DNA from: Cladocopium goreaui
Taxonomy: Eukaryota; Sar; Dinophyceae; Suessiales; Symbiodiniaceae
Length of the DNA: 64,000 nucleotides
Direction of reading: 5' to 3'
Assembly: GCA_947184155.2 (NCBI GenBank)
Contig: CAMXCT020001772.1
Location: 62,001 to 126,000 of the forward strand
Positions 19,573 to 33,800 of this stretch are shown in pieces. The first letter of the stretch is position 1, and every line of letters starts with the position of its first letter. A program made the position numbers and the translations under genes. The notes under the pieces are model-generated. The model saw only the letters and a list, made by a program, of their open reading frames with translations, was not told the origin of the DNA and did no database searches.

Positions 19573-20405
19573 TCACATGTGCCCCGCTAAATCATTGGCG
19601 TACCAAAGGTACTGAACATGTATGGAATTCTATGGATAAGTTATATAAATATATTACATAATATGTACATTAATAATTATGTATATATCTATGGACAAGT
19701 TTGAAATGGTGATGTTTTGACCTAACTTTATGGATCATCCCGTTGGGGAAAAATCTGGGACCCCACGGAGTTCTTTGCTCGCAAACGCTGCCTGAATCGA
19801 ACGAGCTTTCGACGTGAACGACCAACCAGAAATGGCTATGAATCAAAACCCTGGGACCCTTTTTTGGTACCCTAAAATAGCTGGTTAATGGATGTGTGTT
19901 CCCCCAATGGTAACAATAGGTTCCCAGCTCAGCATGCGTTCTGCAATGCCGGTGGATATTTGGTTGCGTGTCAGTTCACGCCGGTAACGTACCCATCTTC
20001 ATCCCCATTCAAATTCAAATGTGAAAATTATAGGTTGCGAATGGTTTTGGAAGATTATGCATTCGGCTGGGGGTCAAAACATGTCAAAACCCTGTACCCC
20101 TCCAGTTCACATCCAAAACATGTTGCCAGAATAGTTGGCTGGTTGGTATGTGAACTGAACTACTACCCCCATTTTGGGATGGGGAACCTGTATCCGTTTG
20201 GGTGTAGCAAAACCCGTATTTTTAGTTGTTATCATCATTCTTCCGTGCATTTTTTTCCATTTTGGGGCATCCTCAATTTTAAGGACAAACCCAATATATC
20301 CCAATATCCATGGTCCATGGTGGCTATGCTATGAGATTCACTTTATATATCTCCCCAGTGTTACTTGGTCTTTGCCCATCCCATCCATCCCCGAAAAAGA
20401 GACCC
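19573..20405. other. spacer with repeat fragments
   Basis: No gene is recognised. It contains partial matches to the GGTCAAAACC repeat family near 19845 and 20075. Open frames at 19888-20334 and 20174-20482 overlap in different frames and look non-coding. The 5' end of the DIRS-like element presumably lies in the first few hundred bases. Confidence 0.4.
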
Positions 20406-23400
20406 AAAAACCGCCTCTCCACTCGGAGAACCACAGCTGCAGCCACGGCCATGGCCTGGAAGATCAACCCTCGAAAAGGTGAGCCTTTGAGTATATTTAA
20501 AAATTATGGTTGGGTTTATGAAAGGCGTATCAACTCCATCTATTTTTGGAGGCTTCACCGGCTGGGGGGCTGGTTGAATCCGACATCAAGACCGCATCCT
20601 CAAAGTTGGAGTTTGGCAAACCCCTGCGTCTGTTCGCAATATTGGGGCTGCCATGCTGAGACTAGTTTTTTTCTGTAACTTGCAGGGGTCAGGGGAAAAC
20701 ATATTAAGGATATCACATGGGACTTTGTTTCTAGTACGTATCAAAGATGGTTTGGTTTTCTGTAACCAATTCTGGAAGTCATCCACAGCTATGTTTTGGC
20801 TAAACCATGCTGAATCCTCCATTTGACTTGTGAACCCCCAAAAGTTCTTGAGATGTTTAGTCAGAACCCCCTCTAAAAATTGTCATATGATGTCATATGT
20901 CATATGTCATATGGGTTCGTCTGAAAATAGGGTACCCCAAAACTTGAAGGATAGTTTGATATAGTTTCATCATTTCCCCAGGGAAATTACTAGTTTGGTA
21001 GATCAGACACACCCATGTTGTGCCGCCTGCAGCTGCCAAGACACCACCATCCCCGGTGCGACGTGCCCCGCCCCAGGGGCGGCAGCATTCGTCCCATGCG
21101 GCACAGCGTGCAACGGCGGCGCAAAACGCCAGGGGACAGGCTGCATGGCGAGGGCAATTCCTATGGGGATGGGTCAAAACCCTGGTACCTAGTGAACCCC
21201 AAGTCATAGCTGGGATTTATGGATGTGAATAACCCACTAAAAATAGGTATCTATAGGTATTGACCCATACCCCTATCAGAAATGAATCATTTAAGGAATA
21301 GCCGGGCCGAGCCTTTAATGATTTGAAGATGTGTAGTTCAAATAGTTGAAACATGTTGAAACCTCTGTGGATCCTCTGTTTTGCCTGCGCAGTTCATCAT
21401 GCTGGAAATTGGTGAGACAGTTCAGGAGTGTTGTTGCTTGCTTTGACAATGGCCACCAAGCGAGAAGATCCAATAGATGATGTGAATCGGGTGCTGACGT
21501 TGTGCAACGTATTCAGGACAGTTATGGACAGTTTATATATTAAAGTTTCTATAAGTTGTTATAACAAGGGTTCCCCGGGTTCCCCGTTGATGCAGTTTGT
21601 GTTTTTTTTTCCGGCCGTCGGGAACTTTCCAGAAATGCCTCAGCTGCTCAGCTCGTGTCTTCCACGGTGTAGCTCGGGTTGACCCAAAAAAGCTCGATCC
21701 AGGACGGTGCAGCGGGAGATTTCCCCTTTGAGGGGCTGATGCTTGACCCAATTTGAATCGTTCTCCCAGGATATGCCAGGTATACTTAGTATATCTTAGT
21801 ATACTGGTATACTTGATGTTTTTGGATTGAAACATGAACATGTCTGCAGCACTTTTCACAGATCTGGGTGATACAAGATGATACAAGTACCTTGTCAAAA
21901 GATCTCCGAAAATTAAAAGGAGTCACCACAATCGGCAGCTTTTTGAGAAGTCAGAGTATGATCTGAGATCAGTTGAGATCTTTTCTTCCTATGGCATTTC
22001 CAGGTATATAACGGTATATACAAGTCTTTTATGAACTCTCTGGTGACCCTGTGTTCACAACCACGTCACCATTTTGGTCGCTCCGGTGGGTGGTTTCACC
22101 GCAACATAATCTGGTTTGCATTGGTGAAAGCCATCATAAGAAGCCATAAGAAGCGAAGTCATAAGAAGCGAAACCACCAGCTACCTCATCGATATCCATT
22201 ATCCAGCTACAATGGTTTCTATCATCCCCATCCCAGCATCCTCCTTGCGAGAGAGCTCAGTGAGCGCAGACCTAAGTCGATTCAAGGGTGGATCCAACTG
22301 AAGAATTTTCTACCCCCAAATGCTTCTCCAGTTCTGATCATTTTCATGGGGAAAAATCCATGGGAAAATCCCATGGGATCGCTACCGGGTACTGGATGGT
22401 ACTGGGTCTCGTGCTGCAAGTCGAGTCTTAGCTGCACATTCTGTGCCTTGGCGTTTTGGAGCCACAAGGATGGGGAGAGAGTTGTACCCAATGATCAAAC
22501 TTGGGGGAAAATGATCGAATTTAGATGAATTTAGACGAATTTTGTATAAGGGGAAAATATCAAAAAATAATGGCAAGGGGAAATTATTGAAATTATCAAT
22601 CAAACACGGCTCAGAATCTAAAATTATGTGTATAGATCCTTTTCAGTGAAATGCCAGCCTTGCATTCCATTGCTATCTTTGACTGCCTTTTTCAGGCAAT
22701 GCGAATGCATCAACAAGTAAAAGAGACCCGACTTGTTGAAGTTCTTGAGAATTTTATGTTTTTTTCTCAAACAACCAGGTTTTTGGGGAACATCTTTCAG
22801 AAAGCACCTTTTATCTTTAGCAATTTATTTGCAACAATGGTCTTGTGGCTGCAAGGTGGCCCTAATCCCAGGACTGAAAATCCACCAATCTCAGTGCCGC
22901 ACCAAGACCGATTCGTAGGAGGTGAGGTCAGAGCCGCTAGCTGTGCCACCTGGTCGTGTCTTGCAACGAAACCATGAGACCACAAGGGTTACAGTAGGCC
23001 TCGCAAAAACGAGAAATTCATGATTCCAGTCGCAAAAATCAGCTGACAGAATATACCTGTGGTTCGTCTCTAGAGTGCGGAATCCAGGCTTAGTCTGAAT
23101 TGGTAAAAACAATGATAAAAATAAATAAATCATTTGATTTGGAGGTGCAGTAACCCCTATTTTTAGACAAGCCAACATTGGGGACTCTTCTCCTGTTCTG
23201 GTTGGAAGGGATTCGTGGTGGTTCAAGTTGTCAACCCATCCAATTTTGAAGGCATTGACATAGTTCTTTTGTCCACGTTATCTCCCCATCAACGGCGTTG
23301 GTGGTTACAGTAATAGATGTGTTTGTTGAGGAGACATAAGGATTCCTCTTCTATTTGGTGGATAAAGGAGGATTCTTGTGATGACAAGTAATGTTCTTAC

Positions 23401-26400
23401 ATTAAAAAGATATCTAGTAGAAATCCAAGCAATGATGCTTGTCACACCACTGCTGCAGTGGTCTTGCTGGTTCATTCTGGGCAAATTATCATGGTTCCTT
23501 AAGTGGACTGTTTGCCATTATACCCATCACCAGTTGGATAATTTCTAGGAATCTGGGCAACTAAAACATACTGTACTAATTCCCTACTTGGTGGCTCATC
23601 CCACTTAGTAAGTGGGTTATAACCCCAGTTATAAATGGGATAAGTAGGGTTAATCCACTTATAACTATAGAGTTATAACCCACTTACTAAGTGGAATGAG
23701 CCACCAAGTACTCTGAAATCAACCAATTTGGGGCTTACAAAACCCCTATCAATTCCCATCACACTGCAGGAGGTCGGTCAGGGTTTGGTCGTTTGGTTGC
23801 TTCAGCAAACACAACTGGCATCAACTGGCTGTGAAGTCTACAGCTTTTTGGGGGGAAATCTTCACCCCAGAAGATCCACTCGAAGTATAGATCTCAAAGT
23901 TTGGATCGTCAAAATCACCACTCGATTTTCGTGATTCGATTTTGGTTTTAAAGTTGTACTATACCATCCCCCATCTGCCATGGTCGAAACTCCATGCCAT
24001 ATGTCGGATTGTTGCACCTTTCTGAAGTGCATTCCTTACAATGGGCACTATGGGCACCCTATTCATGGTTGGATGACCTTTTTTACCCAAATATCCAAAG
24101 CCCCAGGCCCCAGGGCCCAAAATGAACTAAAACCCCAGTTCCATCCAGTTCCTCTTTCATCTCAAATATGATGGCGGATCAATCGTTCAAACGATGGTGC
24201 TTGTCTAAGAAAATCCCGTGGTTGATCATCACTTCATCAAATTGGCCACCAAATTGGGTGGTAAATCCACGACTTTGATAGAAACTCATATCCGTATCCC
24301 ATGGTATTCCCATGAGATTCCCATAATTTTTGCCATGGTATCTACTCCCCCTGATGACTATCCCCATGTTTCATGGTCAAATCATCGTTGGATGGTGAAA
24401 AATCACTGCTATGGAGGCCTTCCCAACGGTCGGCCCGGTCGGCCTTGCGCCGAGGCCGCCATGGAGGCCCAAGGCTCGACGTATCGTGGTGCTGAACCAG
24501 CAATGGTTGCTGAACTTGACGTTTCTGACGTTGGACACAGATACGTGCTGCTGTGAGTTTGTGATAGTTTTGGAGTTCCAAATATCATGCTGATTTTGTT
24601 TCTCACGGTCCGCATGTTACTTTGCTTTGATGTTGCCAGATGACGCTGACAAAGTGTCCAACTTACTGAGAAGGTCAGTCAAACCATACCCAAAGCACAT
24701 CCAGCTGCTCCTGCCTATCAAATTAAGTGAGTTCTGAACTGGGTCTCTGGTCTCCATATCAGTTTCATCAGCCAGACTCCGCCAGGGATTGAACCCCTGA
24801 AAGCAACACGGATGATGCACAGTACCACGCCGAACCACAGTCCATGTGGGACCGATGATAGATCAATCTGTTTCACCGTGAATTGACACATGCAATTTGC
24901 ATCAACCACTTTTGTACATGGCAATTTGCACCTGAAACCCATAAATGTCCCATCTTTCCTGGAGCATATAAATCAACTACTCCCCACCTGTGGCAGGCAT
25001 ATAGACACAGAATCCTGGTCCACCTCGGGCAAAATCCTTCATGGAATCTATCTGAGTGCCACGTCGCGTTTTTTTCGAGATATTTTTTCGGTCGAGTTTT
25101 CTCAATCAGCGACAGTGTTTTTTTTAGTGTCGGAGCCGCGATTCACTGAGAGGCCGGGCATGTGGACAGTGTGTTTTGCGTTACTGTGGGAGATAGCATT
25201 ATATTAACTATATCAACATATATTAAATGTTAATATTAATCCAATATGCTGTTAACTATTATATTAACTATATCAACATTATATCACCATCATATTAATC
25301 CACCATGATGGTGATTCTTCCACATCCTTATAGGATTTAAATGATGGGTCTTCAGTCTTCATTCATCCAAATTCATCCAATCCCCTTTGGACGACATGGC
25401 TCTTGTCATCAAACGTAGCTGGGAAATCCCCATTATAAATGGAGGGCCCAATGGGAAAACCATCTATAAATAATACCCTCTGGTTATTTAACAGTTCGCC
25501 ATGTATAGATGGCCCATAGAAATAGATGGTTTATATACCTATTAAAAATGGGTGGATTTTCCATGGCTATTTTAAATAACCAGATGGTAAATGAGTATAA
25601 ATGGGGGATTGTCCAATTGCCACGTTTGATTACTGGAGGCTCAATTTCATCTATGGTAAGTCACATGATGTGGCAAATCCATCAAGTTCGTCCACTTTCT
25701 TGATACAGTCCTCGTCCGAACAATGTAGTGTACGAATAGCTAAATGACACAAGCCAAAAGTAGAAGTTACTTTCACCCCAAACGAACTAAAAAATGTTAT
25801 TGCCGGAAAACATGAAGAGATATGAAAAATCCAGATCTAGAAGATCATCTTACAAGCCATTTCAGCTTTGAATGGTTGTTTCAAACCTCATTTTGGTGGA
25901 AAGCTTTTTGGATGCCATTACCGACCCTCGCATCTCGCCCAGGGAGATCTTTAAACTGATGCAGCTGCGGGCAGCCACTGCGCTAGCTCTGCATCTGCAA
26001 AAGGTGGGTTCCTTTTGAGATGGCATGAAAATTTGGATAATTGTGGGATGGATACACTAGAATATGATGATAATTATAATTGACATAAATAGTGACGATA
26101 TATATATATATATATATATATAATTATATAATGTTGTACATACCATATATATATATATGTATAAAGTACCGTACGTATATGTATACATATATATATATGA
26201 ATACATCCAGTCTTTATCATACATAGACATATAGGCCTGGAACCCTAGGTGACCTATTTTTGATGTCTTTGCCAAAATGCAGGCCTAACCATCCATGGAT
26301 GGGCGCATAGGATTCCAGGCATATGCTTCGCCTAAAATATCGACCCCAACGTACAGGACATGGCGAAAGGGAGTGAAGCACCAAAGAAATGGGTGCTTGT

Positions 26401-26864
26401 ACTTATTTATATGATGTCTGTATACATACATAATATAAATATACATGTGATTATATATATAATTATATATACACAGTGTATATTGTAGTATAATTGTATG
26501 TATGAATACATAATTAATACATATCATTATATTCTATATGTAAATAGTTCATTAATTATAATGTACAAATAAATACGCAAAAAAAAAACTCAAATTGAAT
26601 CATCATGCCCGTCTAGGTCCTAGGTATTGATATACTGTATCATGATGTACCATTGTGCTATCTATAATATATATAATTATAATTAATTTTATATATATAT
26701 ATATACATATATATATATACATACAGTACATGTGCAAGGCATTGCACGGCATATTATTCCGTCATCCTGCGTTCATGATGCACAACAAGCCGCAGGTGTG
26801 TGCTGCATCGAAACCACGCGCTGCTTTCTATCCACCCGCTCTGCTTCTGCGGGTGCTGTCAAAG
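20406..26864 (+). CDS. candidate multi-exon gene, unrecognised product
   Basis: Exon-like segments on the + strand with dinoflagellate-style splice sites: about 20406-20479 (ends CGAAAAG|GTGAGC), 21426-21513 (ALTMATKREDPIDDVNRVL, ends before GACAGT), 22689-22746 (MHQQVKETRLVEVL), 24617-24655 (DADKVSNLL, ends before GTCAGT), 25943-26003 (EIFKLMQLRAATALALHLQK, donor GTGGGT) and 26739-26864 (ALHGILFRHPAFMMHNK, ends LLLRVLSK with donor GTGGTG). The last two join in phase 0. Peptides are mostly helical and charged; no domain is recognised. Possible further exons lie at 21015-21160, 24145-24200 and 24411-24555. It would be convergent with the PEPCK gene. The set could include wrong members. Confidence 0.35.
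20914..21013. repeat. MITE-like hairpin, GTCTGAAAATAGG family
   Basis: Starts GGGTTCGTCTGAAAATAGGG and ends GGTAGATCAGACACACCC, an imperfect inverted repeat about 20 bp long at the ends of a 100-bp segment. Same family as 11957-12059 and 42773-42882. Confidence 0.5.
21162..21276. repeat. MITE-like hairpin, ATGGGTCAAAACC family
   Basis: Starts TATGGGGATGGGTCAAAACC and ends with the near-complement GGTATTGACCCATACCCC. The interior GTGAACCCCAAGTCATAGCT and GGGATTTATGGATGT recurs almost exactly in the copy at 42651-42751, so these are dispersed copies of one element. Confidence 0.7.
23086..23174. repeat. MITE-like hairpin, GTCTGAAAATAGG family
   Basis: GGCTTAGTCTGAATTGGTA at one end faces TAACCCCTATTTTTAGACAAG at the other, an imperfect inverted repeat. 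This is a divergent copy of the family at 11957-12059 and 42773-42882. Confidence 0.45.
23584..23710. repeat. MITE-like palindrome flanked by TA
   Basis: A 127-bp element whose ends are 38-bp inverted repeats differing at one position. The left end begins TACTTGGTGGCTCATCCCAC and the right end finishes GTGGAATGAGCCACCAAGTA. The TA at each outer edge fits insertion at a TA dinucleotide, as for Tc1/mariner-type or related MITEs. It is unrelated in sequence to the CCCTCTGG family. No other copy was noticed in this window. Confidence 0.8.
25474..25589. repeat. MITE-like hairpin, CCCTCTGG family
   Basis: Begins TACCCTCTGGTTATTTAACA and ends TTAAATAACCAGATGGTA. About 116 bp, of the GTTATTTAAC subfamily. 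It lies in a presumed intron of the + strand candidate gene. Confidence 0.7.
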
Positions 26865-27893
26865 GTGGTGGCACCCTATCAATACGACCACCCGAACGTG
26901 ACAAATGCTCCATGAAACCATTGAAACCCTTCAGAACTGAGAAATCTGCTACAGTAGATCTGTTTCCCAACAATCACTGCCAGAGATGGCAACCATGTCT
27001 CAGGTTACATTTACATCAAATGAATTGAAATAATACGAGATAATATCAAATATATCAAATTATCTCAAAGAGTTGTGCTGATTTCCACATTTAAAACATG
27101 TTGCGAAAAGGCGCTGATGGAAAAATAATGAAAAATATAACCCCGACAAGGCCTCCGCTTGGTGCAACTGAATGTACTTTGGACTCGTGTCGACTGGTTT
27201 TGTGGAGCACCTCCAAACCCTGCCCTTCAAGCATAAAATTCGTCCCTCCAGGCCACAGCCATGACTCAGTGGGACTGTGCTAGTTCGACAGGGGCCACAA
27301 AAAGGCCGCCACCGGGGGAAGCCTTCGAAAACGGTGCGCTTCAACACCGCCACGGGTGCTTTTCAAATGGCGACCTATGTTCCAACGGTCCAAAAAAAAT
27401 GGCCATGTTTTTACCCATCTTGGATCATCTTAGATCCAACTGACCAACTGTTTTTTAGACCGCTGAAAACCGGCCTTATCCCCAAAGGCCCAAGCCATTG
27501 GGTTCCAGGCCAGATGTTATAAATTGGCAAAAACTCCCACGAGTTTCGCCTGTGGAGAGCCGAAAAGCGATGCGGATGGAGGCTCTAAGAAAAAGATAGA
27601 AATTTTGGGATCCTCTCTGGTCATCTCACCTGTGAATGAGACATCCATGTCACTTTTTTCTGTACAGGAAAGTCATGCCTAGGGGGATTTTCCATTGCCA
27701 AATTAGAGTATCAGAGGGTTGGCGAATAATCCCATCCCTCTAACATTCAACACCCCCTGGAAACCACGGTTTAGTTGGGAAATTTTCCACAAAATTGGGC
27801 CCATTTCGGGGGTGTTCAATACTAGGGGGGTGGCAAATATCCCAACCGGCAGCTGTTTTCTTCTGCCCTGACAGGAACCAAGACCCATGGCGC
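26865..27893. other. convergent spacer between + candidate gene and PEPCK
   Basis: It may contain a last exon of the + strand gene: GC-rich stretch 27140-27355, with an alternative - strand reading. No reading frame is convincing. No poly(A) signal or terminator can be assigned, since dinoflagellates lack a clear AATAAA signal. Confidence 0.35.
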
Positions 27894-30800
27894 CTAGTGC
27901 GGAGCCGCTGCGATGATGTCCGCAGAGCAACCCTCCTCATACTTCTTGAAATTGTCCTCGGGAAGCCCCTGGATGGTGGAAAAATGTGGAAAGATCCCAA
28001 GTTAAGGCTGCCTATAAAGATCCATGACAATTTTGGGGTGACTTCTGACCTGTTGTGTTTCAAATGATTCTAGACATCACTTCCAAAACTTGTTCCACAG
28101 CACTCACACAATAGGTGATGTTGAAATGGGAGCATCCACTCAAAATTAGGGACCTTCAGACACACCGCTCCAGCAAAAATGTTGAAATGGAACAGCAATT
28201 TGTCCTTGAAGAGACTGGCCAATTTGGCTGCGGTCACCTTGAACTCTTCCTCGGGCGGATACCAAACCACCGAAGGAACAAACAGTATCTGAGCCCAGTG
28301 TAAGTAGACTCAGTAGATGTTATTAATGGGATTTATAATGGGACTACCATCCATTAATAGGATTTTCCACATTAATTATAAACCATCCATTTAGTGAGTA
28401 CCCATGAATTGTCGCCACTTCAGGGTAACTATCATCATGTTCACCAGAGGATGTAGAAGTACCCCATTCTCAGGCGAATCCATATGATCCATATGATGTA
28501 ATATGAATATACCATTAGAAAATGATTATTTTACCATGAATATATACCAATACAACATTAGTGCACCCTTATGTAGATATCCATTGATCCTTTCTGGTGC
28601 AAGGGATCTGTCAGCTGCTGAAAATGCCCCGTTTCGGGATGGTTCATCAATGTTTGAATAATGGAAATGCTATGTCATTGACCCCTCAATTATTGCATTG
28701 CCCCCCCACCCCAACAGTCACCAGATTGCGGAGAGATTTTGCAAGGCAGGGATTTTGCGTCAGAAATCGACACATTTTGCTTCCCTGAAGTCATGGTTTG
28801 AAGATGTTTGAACTAACATACCTCTGGAAAACCATACCTTTTTTCGGAACTCTTCGGGTCCCGGCCTGGTCGGCCCAGGTCTTGTTGGGCATCAAGATCT
28901 TGGTGTCCACATTGGCGCAAGTCTTAGGCACCTCAACCATCCAGGGTGATCCTCATTTTCACAACAAAAGTGCCATAATTTCCAAGAAATTATGGGGATT
29001 TCATATATTTCATTGGGATTTTTTCTGAGCATTTAAAATGTGTTTTTTTCCAGGATCGAATATTAGATATATTAGATGGGAACAACATGGCTCCAGTAAT
29101 TTCTCACCATGCCTGGATTCTCCAGCCACGTTTGATTACAGGGGAAAAACCCTGAGAAGTATGGCATGGGTCAAAGTTGGGCACCCTGAGATGGTATATT
29201 CAGTAACTGGAACATTCTATGTGTGAATTTACCCAGCTATAAATTTTGCGAAAATTCCATGTGTTATTTTCAAATCAATGAAATGTTGAATATTCTATCT
29301 GCCAGTTACTTAATATATTATATAATTCGAAAAAACACCCAAAATCTCTAAGCATCCATCTTCAAACACCAAACTGTCATTGTTCTTGAAATATCTTGAA
29401 ATATCGTTAAATCCAAGTACTCGCAGTTCCGCAGAGAAACAACGCTGCCCTGAAAACGCCTGCAAGTTGAAGCGCTCAAAGGACTCATACCTCAGAGCAA
29501 TCGTCAGTCCGGTCGACGGTTGACTATGAAACCATGCTTGCCAAATGTTTAGCCAACAGATTTCCAGTCAATGGATGTGACTTTCCAGTCAACCGCCCAA
29601 ATTTTCTGTTTCACAGTGTTTCAATCATCATCCAATCATCCTCATCATCGTCATCCGTCATCCGTCCGCTGCCCTCTGGTAAACTAACATAACTATGGAA
29701 AATCACCATGTTCAATGGGAAAATTCACTATAAATGGTCATTTTCAATAGCTATGTTAAATTACCAGAGGGTACATCACCCCGTTTCAAACGTGGCAACG
29801 TCCCGCTGCGGTTTGCTGCCAAGGTGCTCCGCCTTTGCCAGGTCCCCCGAGTGAATCGCATCAATGATGGCACGGGTGTCCTGTCCAGGGAGGACAACCC
29901 AAGCTGGAGACCTAACCAACCAAAGGTTGGATCTTAGATCAAAAGATACAGTAGAACCAAGTGTAATATAATTAGATCACCATTTTTCGGCCAATTTTTG
30001 GATGGATCCGTCCTTTGTTTCGATGTTGGGCGATTGGGAAACGATGCGCAAATATAACAAATACAAATGATGCAGCTATGGGTCAACCTTAATGACGCCT
30101 CAACCCGCGTGATTCAATACCACCAAGTTGCCAGCAAGGGTGCAATTCTCTGCACCAACATCCCCTCTCTAATCCTTGCAATGGTTGCAAAGACTATTCA
30201 AGTAAAATGGATAATTGATTATACCAAAGCCTGCGGATGCATCTCCCATTCACGCAAGATACGTTCCCTCTGCCAATCCAAGTACCGTAAATATATGCAA
30301 TTATTAGAATACGAATACCATCGAATACGGTATATAAAAATGATTAAAAATGTATCAAAATGGCAAATGGCAACCCGGATCAGTATGTTTACTCCGTCAA
30401 TTTCAACTTGTACGCTCCCAAGAAAATCAACGTTGAACAATCATCCCTGGAAGTCATAAGGATTCAACCTCCCATTTGGACCCCAAATGACCCAGATGAT
30501 GTTTAGATGATGTTTAGATGATGTTTAGATGATTGTTTAACTGATGGTTTATGATCCCAATCATCTAGATTCATCTAGATGATGAATAATTCGTCCTTGT
30601 TAGTTTAATATCCCCATGACAGCCGCCTTCAAGCTCATTCGGTGTCCAGTGCCAAAGGCGCCACCGGTCCAGCCGGTGTTGATCAACCAAGCCTTGCCCG
30701 CGTTTTTTTCGATCGGAAAATGCTGGGGAAAAAACATGAAAAAACCGACATGTTTGCGTGTTAAATGTGGGTGTGTCTGTAAAAATCTTGTGGAAAGCCC

Positions 30801-33800
30801 CTGAATTTCTGAATCCGATGGTGTTTGATAATTTTAATTAATTTTTCCTATTAGACTATAGCAATTTGGGGGTATGCCCTAGGGTCCATCATCCCTGCTA
30901 AGCCAGTGGCGGTGGTATAACCCAACCATCATTTCAATCCATACATTTATGGCTATCAAGTTATATCAACATGTTTGCAGCTTCACATCCACCTCAGGGT
31001 TATGGCCATCCGCTAAACCATGAATATCCCTATCCCATCCAGAAATACTTGATAAATCTTGATAAATGATGGCCCAAGAAAACATCTTCCATCATCTTCC
31101 CCTTTTTTCACCAGGGAGGTGAAAGAAAAGTCCCGATTCGATTCTTAAGCCAGGGCCCTAGGCGCATCCGAGCAGCATTCACGTTGTGCTTGGACATCTT
31201 CTCAGCCAAAAGCTCCGCGTATTTGGCCGGGTGCCACACCTCGAAGTTTGGCGCTCCAGAGCACTGCTGTTGATCCAGTGATTTTTTGGCTTTCGTAAAA
31301 TGGACCAAGATGATCCACGGGATCATTTCTCACTTTTAAACCGGTTTTGGATGGTTTTGGGCTATTCACTTTTTGGAAAGACCCCCCTATTTGATCCAGA
31401 AAAAGGGCGATTGGACGGCTCCATGCTTGAGGAACTGCTTGACACTGGAAGCCTAACCTTGGGTAGTGTGCAATTTCAAGGGTTGTATGAATTGTCAAGA
31501 TATTCCAACTATGACTAGAGGGGTTATAAACTGCAGTTCGCTGAAACTGTTACTAACTTCAGGAATCAACCCAGAGTGGCTGCCAAACCATTGCTAATCT
31601 TGGATAACCTTCGGAAAAACAAATAGCAGGATTTCCGGGACGGTCAATATTTATTGTGTGGCCACGGGTCCTTGTTTTTTGGAGAGTGTAGTATCGTCTA
31701 TATTCCTCGCTCTCTGCCACGCAAAAACGACCCAGTGCAAAAACGATCTGTTACAGTAACCTGCACCAGTCGTTCACCAAGGTTGTTTGTTCAACAAATA
31801 TTCAGTTCCCGCTGGTAATAAAACAGGGCGCTCTAGAAAATTGTCTGTTCGTGCATGATGCACCTCCTTCAAGAGATTCTTTGAGACTGTAAACATTATT
31901 CACATAGCAAATCCATTCATGCTTCACCCTACCCTCTGGCAATCCAATGTAGCCGCATAAAAATCATCCTTTTGATGCCACTCGTAGATGATTGCTCAAA
32001 GTTGCACTTGCCCATTGCCATGGTTGTTCAAAGTTGTACTTTTCAATTGCCAATAATTGCCATATGAGTTTGTCTGAAAATTTAGGGTATCAAAAAACAA
32101 ATGCCATTCGCATCATTTTCCCGTATGGAGATGTGGGGGTTCCCCCTTTTGTGTTTTTTTTGGCCCAGAAAGCACCCCAAAAAACACCAAGGGACCATGA
32201 AGGGTGCGCCGAAGCATGCCGAGAAGGTGGCCTTGACTGACCGTGAAGCCAAAGAGTATAACTAGTGATAACTATGGAGGACTAGTGATAATATATATAT
32301 ATATATATATGTATAGTGATATGTACATAATTATATATATATATAGTGATAACAACTGATGACAATTATTATTGAGGACTAGTGACTAGTGATAACTATA
32401 TTAAGTGACAAAGGAGTGATCAACTGGTGATCAACTGGTGATCAACTATGATCAACTGGTTGAACTGGAAACAATTTGGGTACCGCACGGTGGGTTCCGT
32501 GATACCCATCTCAGTACCAGCCACCTGACAGGCAAGATGGGACCAGAGGTGCGTTGCTGAAAGTGTGCAAAGCTGTGATCCTATCACAAACTCAAGCAAT
32601 CAAAAAACATATCAGGTTTAAGGTGAGTTCAAACAAAAATGGATGTTGCCACAAAAATACACATATGTCAAAAGTAAAAGATGACTTCGAACTCAGCTAT
32701 TTGAAAGGAAAATCTTCGGGCTGAGAAGCACAGCGACTGATCGGAGTTGTTGGGATGATGTAAGAACCCGCAAAGCAGACACGTTCACCACTGCAAAGTG
32801 ATGAGTCCCTCTTACAAGACAAACAGTATTTCACCGTCCCCATCTATATATAATCCAGTTTCAACAACAAATGCACAGAGCAATCTGATTGCTTGAAATT
32901 TTCTGATCAGAAAGTGCCTACCAACTAAATCGTACCCTCCGCACATGAAAAACGGCTGGGAACTTCCAAGAAATGGACGTAGTATATATATATATATATG
33001 TGTGTGTGTATATACATATATTATATATATATACGGTATATATATATACATAATGGTTTATTGATGGGAAAATCATATCACCAAAGCCATCAGGATCCGT
33101 TTTGGAATCCTTTTTTGGATCAGGGCTCTTGGCAACTCCGCTTTGAAAAACCCCGGCCTTGGCAGTGTAGCCAGAAATGAAGTGATACATGGCCTTGGGT
33201 TCATCACCAGAGCCCGGATCACCACCATTTTGACATACCATCTGGTTATGACTAACATAGCCGTGGAAAATCCCATAAATAAATGGAGGTTTCTAGCTGG
33301 GAAAATCATCTATTTCTATGGGCCATCCAAAAACCATGGCTAGCCATGGCTAGCCCTGTTAGTCATAACCAGAGGGTATATTGACCCATCCCCATGTAGA
33401 ATGTCGTAGCTCGAAAATCCCCGGTCGTTTCTCATCATTTTCCCCACCGAAGTGCGAGATGTTGGGTGCCCCCACCTGTGCAGGAGTCAACTTGGACACG
33501 GGGGGCAACACTCCGAAGGCATCGCAGGTCCTTGTGCCGTTATTGCTGCAGATATCCTCTGGAAATTTGAGAGGTCACCCTCTGGAAAAACCGACATGGC
33601 AATGGAAATTGGCCTGTTTCTAGATGATTTACCTATCAAAAGTGGTGCTTTTTCCATAGCTCTGTTAGATTAGCAGAGGGTCATCAGTGGAAACTGCCCT
33701 TGCCAGCAGCATTTCCACCCACAAAATTGGACTCCACATGGATCAGCCTTATTTGAAGATGTTGGATTCCAGTTCAAGCCGGTGCCTGAAGGTGTAAATC

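Noticed and set aside
13600-19900. LTRs or inverted terminal repeats for the DIRS-like element
   Set aside because: Compared the flanks by eye in both orientations and found no convincing repeat; termini remain undefined.
27795-28067. + strand ORF ending [13 protein letters not shown]
   Set aside because: It is the antisense shadow of PEPCK exon 28, whose - strand reading matches the family C-terminus and stop.
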